Below, in pieces: positions 8,568-15,524 of a stretch of DNA of 38,377 nt. The translations under genes were made by a program, and so were the position numbers. The first letter of the stretch is position 1, and the number at the start of each line of letters is the position of its first letter. Below the pieces are notes generated by a model. The model had not been told where the DNA came from. It made no database searches and was given only the letters and a program-made list of their open reading frames with translations. The stretch covers positions 1-38,377 of the forward strand of contig NZ_DATJMN010000320.1 of assembly GCF_035508675.1 (NCBI RefSeq), read 5' to 3'. This DNA is from Dyella_B sp035508675 (GTDB lineage: Bacteria > Pseudomonadota > Gammaproteobacteria > Xanthomonadales > Rhodanobacteraceae).

Positions 8568-9031
8568 TGAAACCAAATGACTTCATTGCCGCGATCGCGC
8601 CGGCGGCACAGGCATCGATGCGCACCACTCACATTCCGGCGTCGTTCGTCGTTGCCGAGGGCGCGCTCGAATCCGGCTGGGGCGCATCTGCATTAGCTCT
8701 TGAAGGATGCAACCTCTTCGGGGTGAAGGCCGATCCTTCCTGGAAAGGCGACACCCTGACCATGCGGACCAGGGAATGCCTGCATGGGAAATGGACCATC
8801 ATCCCCGCGCGCTGGCGTAAGTACGGCAGTTGGGGAGCCTGCATCGCAGACCATGCGGCTTTCCTGCTTGACAACCCGCGTTACAAACCGGCCTTCGCGC
8901 ACGCCGATGGCGAGGGTTTCGCGCGAGCCGTAGCTGCAGCCGGTTACGCAACCGATCCGCAGTACGCCACGAAGATCATCGAAGTTATCCGCGCGCACAA
9001 CCTTGCGGCCATCGACCACGTGCCGGGATAG
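8567..9031 (+). CDS. Phage endolysin, glycoside hydrolase 73 (FlgJ-like glucosaminidase)
   Basis: A 154-residue protein. FVVAEGALESGWGAS (about residues 27-41) holds the catalytic Glu region of the GH73/lysozyme-like fold. CNLFGVKADPSWKGDT and WGACIADHAAFLLDNPRY are the usual FlgJ-type motifs. It would cut the glycan chain of peptidoglycan. There is no signal peptide, so export depends on a holin. The stop codon TAG (9029-9031) lies inside the following tRNA-Thr gene. Confidence 0.85.
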   Translation: MKPNDFIAAIAPAAQASMRTTHIPASFVVAEGALESGWGASALALEGCNLFGVKADPSWKGDTLTMRTRECLHGKWTIIPARWRKYGSWGACIADHAAFLLDNPRYKPAFAHADGEGFARAVAAAGYATDPQYATKIIEVIRAHNLAAIDHVPG

Positions 9032-9097
9032 CTCAGCAGGTAGAGCACCCGCCTTGTAAGCGGTAGGCCGTCCGTTCGATTCGGACTGCCGGCACCA
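9022..9097 (+). tRNA. tRNA-Thr (anticodon TGT), phage-borne
   Basis: A 76-nt cloverleaf. Acceptor GCCGGGA pairs with TGCCGGC, the D arm is GCTC/GAGC, the anticodon loop is CTTGTAA (TGT, reading ACA), the T arm is GTCCG-TTCGATT-CGGAC, and the discriminator A is followed by encoded CCA. Two mismatches show: G6-G67 in the acceptor stem and C27-T43 in the anticodon stem. Its first 10 nt are also the end of the endolysin gene, and a terminator begins 20 bp downstream, so it is probably transcribed with the lysis genes. Confidence 0.88.
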
Positions 9098-9117
9098 ATC
9101 CAACACATCCCCTCTTC

Positions 9118-9141
9118 AAGCCGCCTTCGGGCGGCTTTTTT
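9118..9141 (+). terminator. Rho-independent terminator after the tRNA-Thr
   Basis: AAGCCGCC (9118-9125) pairs perfectly with GGCGGCTT (9130-9137) over a TTCG tetraloop, and the T-run continues to 9141. Confidence 0.85.
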
Positions 9142-9152
9142 ATTGCCCGGAG
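9133..9152 (+). repeat. 20-bp repeat, copy 2 (terminator tail plus ribosome-binding site)
   Basis: Identical over 20 bases to 5470-5489. It runs from the end of the terminator stem to CCCGGAG, which serves as the ribosome-binding site of the gene at 9159. Confidence 0.85.
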
Positions 9153-9158
9153 CAAACC

Positions 9159-9701
9159 ATGGATACGCCCGCCCACGAACACCTCGTTAAAGAAGTCGTC
9201 AACGAAGTCGAGTATTACCCCGACCATGCGCCGCGCAAGGAATCGGCAACGTTTCGTGCCACGAAGCGCGATGGCCATCGCATGGGGCTTCGCTGTTCCA
9301 TCAGCGGCCAGCCTAATCCGGAATATCACCATCTCTGGATCGAGTGGGCCGATGCGGATGCAGTGGATTGGAACATCGTGCGCGGCGTGGCCATCGGCGA
9401 GGTCACCGAACTGCCGGTGCTGGATCCGCATACCGATCAGCCCACGGGCGAGACGTATCCGGTGGAGCAGAGCTGGTGCTGGTTCATGACGCAGGTTACC
9501 ACGTTCTTCGGTTTCGACTGGAAGGCGTTCGATCCGCGGCGGCCGGAGCTATTCGTCGACAGCTTGCACAACATGCTGCCGCTGGTCGCGAAGTTTCATC
9601 GGTCCCCGACGCATGGCATTCACCACCGCACCGGGCCTACCTGGCAGTTCCAGGGCTTTCCCCGCAAGGCCGGCTTCATCTTCACGCCTGACGAGGCGTA
9701 A
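9159..9701 (+). CDS. Uncharacterised phage protein
   Basis: A 180-residue soluble protein, not recognised. It is rich in His, Trp and acidic residues. One notable segment is GLRCSISGQPNPEYHHLWIE (about residues 48-67), where Cys and the HH pair suggest metal binding or a degenerate HNH-like element; no second Cys pair is seen. No signal peptide or membrane helix. It sits between the tRNA-Thr terminator and a holin-like gene, behind the repeated terminator/RBS unit, so it may be a moron-type insertion. Confidence 0.6.
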   Translation: MDTPAHEHLVKEVVNEVEYYPDHAPRKESATFRATKRDGHRMGLRCSISGQPNPEYHHLWIEWADADAVDWNIVRGVAIGEVTELPVLDPHTDQPTGETYPVEQSWCWFMTQVTTFFGFDWKAFDPRRPELFVDSLHNMLPLVAKFHRSPTHGIHHRTGPTWQFQGFPRKAGFIFTPDEA

Positions 9702-9704
9702 GCG

Positions 9705-9944
9705 ATGTGGCAGACCATCGCGAAGTTCACGCGGCACTGCCTTACCGGTGCCGACAACCAGACCTACGACATCGGCCGTGTGCTGTGGGCGCTGGCATTC
9801 CTGGTCGGCCTAAGTCTGGTCGTCGCGAGCTTCGCGACGGGCCGCGCGTTCGATCTCCAGCAGTACGGCATCGGTGTCGGCGCACTTCTCACCGGCGGCG
9901 GCGTGTCGCTCGCACTCAAGGCAAAGACGGAGCCCAAACAATGA
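9705..9944 (+). CDS. Small two-helix membrane protein, possible second holin
   Basis: A 79-residue protein with two predicted membrane helices (ALAFLVGLSLVVASFATG, then IGVGALLTGGGVSLALK) and a short basic C-terminus. Size and topology fit class II holins. It lies 3 bp after the previous gene and overlaps the i-spanin by 4 bp (ATGA), which ties it to lysis. Since an XhlA-like gene is also present, it may be holin, antiholin or partner. Confidence 0.6.
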   Translation: MWQTIAKFTRHCLTGADNQTYDIGRVLWALAFLVGLSLVVASFATGRAFDLQQYGIGVGALLTGGGVSLALKAKTEPKQ

Positions 9945-10339
9945 TCCCCGAAATCTCCTGGTTGCGCATCGGCGCCGCGCTGGCGTTGGTGCTCGGGCTG
10001 GTTGGTGTTGGCGCGTGGCTTGGTCACCGTGCCACCAGCGATTACTACGAACCGCGGCTTGATGCCGCGCAGGCGCAGTCGGCACAGTTTCAGTCCGCGA
10101 ATACGGAGCTGCGTGCGGCAGTGAAACAGCAGAACGATGCTGTCGACGGCATGATTCAGCGCGCGCAGCAGCGTGAGCAGGAAGCGGCGATCGAACAACG
10201 TACCGCTGCGGAGGCCGCTACGTCCTACCAGCTCAAGGCCGCAGCCATTCTCGCGAGCCGGCCGCTTGGCGCTGATGAGTGCCGGGCCGCCTCGCAGGCC
10301 TTCGACGACGAGTTGCGGCAGGAGAGGGCACATAAATGA
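9941..10339 (+). CDS. Inner-membrane spanin (Rz-like)
   Basis: A 132-residue protein. One N-terminal membrane anchor (IGAALALVLGLVGVGAWLG) is followed by a long periplasmic coiled coil rich in Gln, Ala and Glu (QAQSAQFQSANTELRAAVKQ) and a basic end. This is the i-spanin plan. With the o-spanin it would bridge the periplasm and fuse inner and outer membranes in the last lysis step. The start is ATG 9941; the same frame is open upstream but has no credible start. Confidence 0.8.
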   Translation: MIPEISWLRIGAALALVLGLVGVGAWLGHRATSDYYEPRLDAAQAQSAQFQSANTELRAAVKQQNDAVDGMIQRAQQREQEAAIEQRTAAEAATSYQLKAAAILASRPLGADECRAASQAFDDELRQERAHK

Positions 10340-10599
10340 AACGATTGATCACTTTAATAGTGGCGGCTGCAGCCATGAGCGGTTGCGTGGATCAACCTCG
10401 GCCAGCTGTGCCTGTCACCGTGAAGGTGCCGGTGCCGGTCCCTTGTAAGGTGACGAAGCCACAGGTGCCGGCGTGGGCCGTCGATGCGTTGCCGCTTGGG
10501 TCCGATATCTGGACGCAGATGGATGCGCTGCGCGCGGAGCGTTTGCAGCGCAAGGGGTACGAGGGTGAGCTGATTGCAGCGATCCAGGCCTGCCAGTGA
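10336..10599 (+). CDS. Outer-membrane lipoprotein spanin (Rz1-like)
   Basis: An 87-residue protein with a short signal sequence and lipobox AAMSGC (Cys at residue 16), followed by a Pro/Val-rich segment (VPVTVKVPVPVPC) as in o-spanins. The gene follows the i-spanin with a 4-bp overlap instead of being nested in it. It is the last prophage gene before the tRNA-Leu. Confidence 0.8.
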   Translation: MKRLITLIVAAAAMSGCVDQPRPAVPVTVKVPVPVPCKVTKPQVPAWAVDALPLGSDIWTQMDALRAERLQRKGYEGELIAAIQACQ

Positions 10600-10616
10600 G
10601 CAGATACTTCCTTGGC

Positions 10617-10650
10617 GAATTGCGGACAAAAACTGGAATTGCGGACCAAA
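10617..10650 (+). repeat. Two direct repeats beside the putative att site
   Basis: GAATTGCGGAC followed by an A-run occurs at 10617 and again at 10636, a 19-bp period. The pair lies between the last phage gene and the 3' end of tRNA-Leu. Repeats here could be arm-type integrase or excisionase sites; this is inference from position. Confidence 0.5.
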
Positions 10651-10679
10651 AAGCGCAACTCAAAAACGCTTGAAACCGT

Positions 10680-10766
10680 TGGTGCCCGGAGCGGGACTCG
10701 AACCCGCACAACCTTTCGGTCGAGAGATTTTAAGTCTCTTGCGTCTACCTGTTTCGCCATCCGGGC
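10680..10766 (-). tRNA. tRNA-Leu (anticodon TAA), probable prophage attachment site
   Basis: On the minus strand, an 87-nt gene. Acceptor GCCCGGA pairs with TCCGGGC, the anticodon loop is CTTAAAA (TAA), the long variable arm is as expected for Leu, the T loop is GGTTCGAGTCC, and CCA is encoded. Its 3' end faces the prophage, with phage genes ending at 10599. Integrases often use the 3' end of tRNA genes and restore the gene, so the 3' half (about 10680-10715) is the likely att core. The matching copy and the integrase would lie left of the window. Confidence 0.93.
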
Positions 10767-10826
10767 GGGAGGGGCTGCCGAATGACCGGCTGCAGGCGCG
10801 CGGATCGTAACATGCACCTTGCGCGA

Positions 10827-10848
10827 ACGGAGCAGATGGCTCCGTTTT
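10827..10848 (+). terminator. Hairpin with short T-run
   Basis: ACGGAGC (10827-10833) pairs with GCTCCGT (10839-10845) over AGATG, then TTTT. It could stop rightward readthrough from the prophage towards the leftward genes. Confidence 0.4.
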
Positions 10849-10861
10849 CGTTGGATCGATC

Positions 10862-11101
10862 TCAAGCCACCGCACTTTCCAGCGGTTGGCCCGGACGCGC
10901 GTATTGCGCGAGGCGGATGGTGGAGGTGGGACCGGGCATTTCCACGCAGGTGCTGCGACCGGAGCGGTTGTGCTCGTCGCGGGCGGCCTCGCGCGCCAGT
11001 TGAATGGCGGGCCCCAGGCGCAGCTGACTGAACAGCGTGGCTGAGTCCCTTCGGATGCTCCAGTCACCATCCGGCGACTGTCTGAGCGAGTAGATCACCA
11101 T
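10862..11101 (-). CDS. Uncharacterised small protein
   Basis: A 79-residue protein on the minus strand with ATG at 11099-11101. It starts MVIYSLRQSPDGDWSIRRD, has a central helix (LGPAIQLAREAARDEH) and a Ser/Pro-rich end. The opening resembles small DUF2188-type proteins that read SPDGDW early, but I do not recognise the family with certainty. No signal or membrane segment. It lies between tRNA-Leu and the response regulator. Confidence 0.55.
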   Translation of the reverse strand: MVIYSLRQSPDGDWSIRRDSATLFSQLRLGPAIQLAREAARDEHNRSGRSTCVEMPGPTSTIRLAQYARPGQPLESAVA

Positions 11102-11183
11102 CGATACACTCCGGCAGGGGTGGAGGAATGCGTGACTTACGGTAGCTATTTCGTTAATGATGGCACCAAAATTAGGACGTGTA

Positions 11184-11201
11184 TGTAGGTAATTTCCTAC
11201 C
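11184..11201 (+). promoter_or_regulatory. GacA-box-like palindrome upstream of the response regulator
   Basis: TGTAGG (11184-11189), six bases (TAATTT), then CCTACC (11196-11201). The reported GacA/UvrY site is TGTAAG-N6-CTTACA, so 9 of 12 conserved positions match and spacing is identical. It lies about 120 bp before the start of a GacA-type gene and in a 221-bp gap with no other gene. Function is inferred. Confidence 0.4.
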
Positions 11202-11322
11202 TTGATTGTGGGTATCGTCTCAAGATGGAAATTCCTTTTGGAACGCGGGGTTATCGACTTGCAATGTGTCAGAGACCTGCCTACTTTGCGAAGGCACAGT
11301 TCCTAACCAAGGAGGGCGCTAG

Positions 11323-11973
11323 ATGATTGACGTTGTACTAGTAGATGACCACGAACTGGTCAGAACCGGCTTCAGAATGATCTTGCAGCAGCCGGACATC
11401 CGCGTTTGCGGTGAAGCGGCCAACGCCGAAGATGGGTTACGGCTGATTCGCACCAGCAGGCCGCATATCGCGCTGGTCGACGTGCACATGCCCGGCATGA
11501 GCGGTATTGAGCTGACCGAGCGCATCGTACGGGCCAACCTGCCCACGCATGTGATCGTGGTGACCGTGGTGGAGGATGCCCGCTTTCCGAAACGCTTGCT
11601 GGATGCCGGCGCACATGGCTACCTCACCAAGAGCTGCGCGGCGGAAGAATTGCTCAATGCCGTGCGCCAGGTGGCCGGCGGCCGCCGCTACCTGGCGCCT
11701 GCGGTGGCGCAGCAACTGGCGTTGGCGACGCTGGATGGCGATGGTTCGCCGTTCGACGCGCTGTCCAGTCGCGAGCTGGAGGTGGCGATGATGCTGGTGC
11801 GCGGCAAGGCGTTGACTGCCATCGGTGAGCAGTTGAATCTGAGCCCGAAAACGGTCTCTACCTACAAGCAACGTTTGATGGAGAAACTACAGGTCGATCA
11901 TGTCATCAGCCTGGCGCACTTGATGACCGTGCATGGCTTGCTGGATACGCACAACAACCAGGTTGGGAGCTGA
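11323..11973 (+). CDS. GacA/UvrY-type response regulator (REC plus LuxR HTH)
   Basis: A 216-residue protein. The receiver domain (about 1-120) has the acidic pair D8-D9, the phospho-acceptor D53 in LVDVHMPG, a Thr in VIVVTVVED and Lys in GYLTKS. The LuxR-type helix-turn-helix (about 145-205) reads LSSRELEVAMMLVRGKA and LSPKTVSTYKQRLMEKL. The pattern is that of the GacA/UvrY/SirA branch, which controls CsrA-sequestering small RNAs. A strong AAGGAGG (11309-11315) precedes the ATG. No sensor kinase is adjacent. The gene ends at a terminator shared with rne. Confidence 0.85.
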   Translation: MIDVVLVDDHELVRTGFRMILQQPDIRVCGEAANAEDGLRLIRTSRPHIALVDVHMPGMSGIELTERIVRANLPTHVIVVTVVEDARFPKRLLDAGAHGYLTKSCAAEELLNAVRQVAGGRRYLAPAVAQQLALATLDGDGSPFDALSSRELEVAMMLVRGKALTAIGEQLNLSPKTVSTYKQRLMEKLQVDHVISLAHLMTVHGLLDTHNNQVGS

Positions 11974-12003
11974 GGGTCAGCTCCAGCGCGTATTCAACGC
12001 AAT

Positions 12004-12037
12004 AAAAAGGGCCGGACAAGATGTCCGGCCCTTTTGT
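12004..12037. terminator. Bidirectional terminator between the response regulator and rne
   Basis: AAAAGGGCCGGACA (12005-12018) pairs perfectly with TGTCCGGCCCTTTT (12022-12035) across AGA. The A-run on one side and T-run on the other allow it to serve both converging genes. Confidence 0.88.
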
Positions 12038-12061
12038 TTGTGCGTGCACCTGCCGGCGGCG

Positions 12062-15000
12062 TCAGGAAAGCCTGCCGTCGCGCTGTTGGGCACCATGCAG
12101 ATGGTCGTCTTCTGCAGAGGACGGCTCTTTGGCGTCAACGTGCTCGGCATGGCCGTGCAGCGGTTCGGCCGGTGCATGTGGATGCAGGGGCGTGGAGAGC
12201 AGGTCCCCTTGTTCGGGCTGATGGATGATCGGCTCCGGCGTCACCGCGGCGGGTTCTTCATGGGCGACGATGGCAGCCTGGGGTTCGACGAGTATCGGTT
12301 CGTCCGTGTGCTTGACCTCGGCGACCACGATCGAGTCGGTTACCACCTTGCTTTCGTTCGCCGCTGGCTCCGCGTCGTGCGGCACGGTGATGGTGACCGC
12401 CTCGGTCTGCGCTACGGCTTCTTTTTCACCTGGCTGCTCAGCGGTTGCTTCGGCCACCGCATGTGTTTCCGCTTCCACCGCGGCTTCGCGCATCGGAATC
12501 GGCGGAAGCACCGGCAGGTTGAAGGATGACGGCACAGGTGCCGGTGCAATGATCAGCGGAGCAGGGGAGTGGCCGTTTTCGACCGCCTCGGTGATGGGCT
12601 GCGGTTCCGGCGCCGTCGCCTTGACCGGTTCCGCGTCGGCAACCACCTGCGTCACGATCGCCGGCTCGTGGTTTTCGGTAGGCTCCAGCGCAGGTGCCGG
12701 TGCCGACGGAGCGGGCGTTGGCGCGGACGCTACAGGGGCAGTCGCTGCAGGCTTTTTCGCCTGGGCTGCCTCGGCTTCCGGTGCGGAGGCGTCGTCGTCG
12801 TCGCGATCCTCATCGTCCAGATCCAGTGCATGGGCTTGCTCGTTCTGCACGCCATCCGTTGCGGCGCCTTCATGACGGCGACGGCGACGGCCACCGCGAC
12901 GGCCACGACGGCGGCGCGACTGGCCGGTGCTTTCTGCCGAGGCGGCGGTTTCGCCCGTGGGTATGCTGTCTTCAGCCGCGGTGGCGACGACCGCAACGGC
13001 TTCGGCGGCCGGTTTCTGCGCCTCCAGCGGCTTGGCGGCCGGCGGATTCACCGGGGGCTGCTGCGGTTGACGCTCCGCCACCGGTTGCCGCGGCGGGCGC
13101 TCTTGTTGGGGCTGCTTGGCGGTTTCGGCGTTCGGCTGCTTATTATTGGTGCGCTGTTCGGCGGCAGCCGCTTCGCTGGCTTGCGCCGTTTTTGGCTGAC
13201 GCTCCTGCTTGCCTTGCTGCTGACGCGCCGGCTGTTCCTGGCGCTGGCGTTGCTGGTTCTTGGCCGGTTGCTGCGCGCCGCTGCCGCGCGCTTCGCGTTG
13301 CTGGTTTTGGCGCTGTTGGCCTTCACCGCGTGTGCGTTGTTCGCCACGGCGATTGTCCTGCTGCTTGCCGCGTGCGGTTTGCGGCGGCGCTGCCACCACC
13401 GGGGCGGGGGCAGGGGCAGGTGCCGGGGCGTCATTGCCGCGGAACAGGCCGAACAGCTTGGACAGGAAGCCGCCTTGCGACGGCGCGGGAGCCGGTGCGG
13501 GCACTGCAGCGGGCCGGCGCTGCGGCCTGGCCGGCGGCGCGGCGACGGGCGCCGCAGCGGATTCTTCTTCTTCACGCAGCGGCGCGGGGCTGCTGGGCAC
13601 GATGCCGCTCACTGCCGGCTGCTCGCTGCTGCCAAGCATCTGGCCCATCTTGCGCACCACGTTGGCTTCTTCCGCGGTGAGGCGCTCGTAGCTGGGCTTG
13701 CTGTGCTCGCCCATGTCCGCTTCGCGGATACGCTGGATTTCGATGTGCGGCGTATCGAGCTTGTCGTCCGCCACGATCACCACGTGCACCTTGTTGCGCA
13801 GTTCGATCTCGACCACGCTGGCACGCTTTTCGTTGAGCATGTAGTTGGCCACGCTCTGCGGGGCCTGCACCAGCACTTGGCCGGTGTTGTCCTTCATCGC
13901 GTGCTCTTCGATCAGACGCAGCGTGGACAACGACAGCGACTCCACGCTGCGGATATGGCCGTGGCCTTCGCAACGCGGACAGACGATCTGGGTGGCTTCG
14001 CCCAACGAGGGGCGCAAGCGCTGGCGCGACATTTCCAGCAGGCCGAAGCGGGACAGGCGGCCGATCTGGATGCGCGCGCGGTCCAGCTTGGAGGCTTCCT
14101 TCAGGCGCTCTTCCACTTCGCGCTGGTGCTTGGGGCTGTCCATGTCGATGAAGTCGATCACGATCAGGCCGCCGGCGTCGCGGATGCGCAGCTGGCGGGC
14201 GATCTCCGTCGCCGCTTCCAGGTTGGTGTTGAACGCGGTCTCCTCGATGTCGCCGCCCTTGGTCGACTTGGAGGAGTTGATGTCGATGGCGGTGAGCGCT
14301 TCGGTCTGGTCGATCACGATCGAACCACCGGAAGGCAGGCGTACGCTGCGGTCGAACGCGCTTTCGATCTGTGTTTCGATCTGGTAGCGCGAGAACAGCG
14401 GGGTGTCGTCCTTGTACAGCTTCAGCTTGCGCAGGGCGTTGGGCATCACCTGCTGCATGAAGTCGCGGGCGTCCTGGTAGAGGGATTCCTCGTCGATCAG
14501 GATCTCGCCGATGTCATTGCGCAGGTAGTCGCGCAGGGCGCGGATGAACAGCTTCGATTCCTGGTAGATCAGGAACGGCGCCTTCTGGGCGCTGGCGGCC
14601 TGGGAGATGGCCTTCCAGGTGGCGAGCAGGTAGTCGAGATCCCACTGCAGTTCTTCGGCGTCGCGGCCCATGCCGGCGGTGCGCACGATCAGGCCCATGT
14701 CGTCCGGAACGGTGAGATGCTCCAGGGCTTCTTTGAGCGCCTGCCGGTCTTCACCCTCGATGCGACGCGAGACACCGCCCGCCTTCGGGTTGTTCGGCAT
14801 CAGCACCATGTAGCGGCCGGCCAGGCTGATGAAGGTGGTCAGCGCCGCGCCCTTGTTGCCGCGCTCTTCCTTCTCCACCTGGACGACCACTTCCTGGCCT
14901 TCCTTCAGCAGATCGCGGATGTTGGATTTATACGGATCAAGGCCCTGCGTGAAGTACTCGCGGGCGATTTCCTTCAGGGGGAGGAAGCCGTGGCGTTCGG

Positions 15001-15184
15001 CGCCGTAGTCGACAAAGCAGGCTTCGAGGGAGGGTTCGACGCGAGTGATGCGGCCTTTGTAGATGTTGGCTTTTTTCTGTTCGCGGGAGGGGATTTCGAT
15101 ATCGAGATCGTAAAGGGTCTGGCCATCCACGATGGCCACACGCAACTCTTCACGCTGAGTCGCGTTGATCAACATTCTTTTCAT
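12062..15184 (-). CDS. rne: Ribonuclease E
   Basis: A 1040-residue endoribonuclease that starts mRNA decay and processes rRNA/tRNA precursors. MKRMLINATQREELRVAIVD is the canonical start, at 15184 behind GAGGAA; the longer open frame upstream is leader. The S1 domain is about residues 36-125. The catalytic residues are D301 (AIDINSS) and D344 (IVIDFIDMD). The Zn-link cysteines are C402 and C405 (CPRCEG). The C-terminal half (about 550-1040) is disordered, rich in Ala/Pro/Gln, with Arg-rich RNA-binding stretches such as RRRRGRRGGRRRRR, where degradosome partners would bind. It is divergent from rluC, as in many gammaproteobacteria. Confidence 0.97.
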   Translation of the reverse strand: MKRMLINATQREELRVAIVDGQTLYDLDIEIPSREQKKANIYKGRITRVEPSLEACFVDYGAERHGFLPLKEIAREYFTQGLDPYKSNIRDLLKEGQEVVVQVEKEERGNKGAALTTFISLAGRYMVLMPNNPKAGGVSRRIEGEDRQALKEALEHLTVPDDMGLIVRTAGMGRDAEELQWDLDYLLATWKAISQAASAQKAPFLIYQESKLFIRALRDYLRNDIGEILIDEESLYQDARDFMQQVMPNALRKLKLYKDDTPLFSRYQIETQIESAFDRSVRLPSGGSIVIDQTEALTAIDINSSKSTKGGDIEETAFNTNLEAATEIARQLRIRDAGGLIVIDFIDMDSPKHQREVEERLKEASKLDRARIQIGRLSRFGLLEMSRQRLRPSLGEATQIVCPRCEGHGHIRSVESLSLSTLRLIEEHAMKDNTGQVLVQAPQSVANYMLNEKRASVVEIELRNKVHVVIVADDKLDTPHIEIQRIREADMGEHSKPSYERLTAEEANVVRKMGQMLGSSEQPAVSGIVPSSPAPLREEEESAAAPVAAPPARPQRRPAAVPAPAPAPSQGGFLSKLFGLFRGNDAPAPAPAPAPVVAAPPQTARGKQQDNRRGEQRTRGEGQQRQNQQREARGSGAQQPAKNQQRQRQEQPARQQQGKQERQPKTAQASEAAAAEQRTNNKQPNAETAKQPQQERPPRQPVAERQPQQPPVNPPAAKPLEAQKPAAEAVAVVATAAEDSIPTGETAASAESTGQSRRRRGRRGGRRRRRHEGAATDGVQNEQAHALDLDDEDRDDDDASAPEAEAAQAKKPAATAPVASAPTPAPSAPAPALEPTENHEPAIVTQVVADAEPVKATAPEPQPITEAVENGHSPAPLIIAPAPVPSSFNLPVLPPIPMREAAVEAETHAVAEATAEQPGEKEAVAQTEAVTITVPHDAEPAANESKVVTDSIVVAEVKHTDEPILVEPQAAIVAHEEPAAVTPEPIIHQPEQGDLLSTPLHPHAPAEPLHGHAEHVDAKEPSSAEDDHLHGAQQRDGRLS

Positions 15185-15524
15185 TGTGTGTGATTCCTCG
15201 GCTTGGCCGCGCGTCGCGCGCCGCGGTGGCGCCTGGTGTGGCGGCCTTTCCGGGATCGCGCCGCTGCGGTAAAGCGGCAAAAATAACGGTAACGTTCCCG
15301 ATACCGGGATGATTCGTTGCACGCACGCCGCATGATCAGGTCAACAAAACCGGACAAGCGGCTACCCGAACCGTTACGATGAATGGCTGTTTGCAACCAG
15401 CTGCCAAAACGGCCGACCGGAGCAAACCTCGCCGGCGTAACAGGCGGGCGCCCGGGTCCCGATGGGATGTCGGTGGACCGGGCTGAGCGCTGTGCGAGTA
15501 TCCTCTCAACCCAGGTTTTTTTCA
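15185..15524. promoter_or_regulatory. rne-rluC divergent intergenic region
   Basis: 340 bp without a convincing gene. It must hold the promoters of both genes and the rne 5' leader. RNase E leaders in other gammaproteobacteria carry structures through which the enzyme limits its own mRNA. The GC-rich palindromic stretch near 15205-15230 could fold in the rne mRNA. I see no clear -10/-35 pair. Short open frames here look spurious. Confidence 0.5.

Noticed and set aside
9022..9097. tRNA-Thr as the prophage attachment site
   Set aside because: Clear phage lysis genes continue on its right side up to the tRNA-Leu, so it is internal to the prophage.
12569..15193. Long open frame of 874 codons on the plus strand opposite rne
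   Set aside because: It is the antisense shadow of a clear RNase E gene in high-GC DNA; the translation has no domain pattern.
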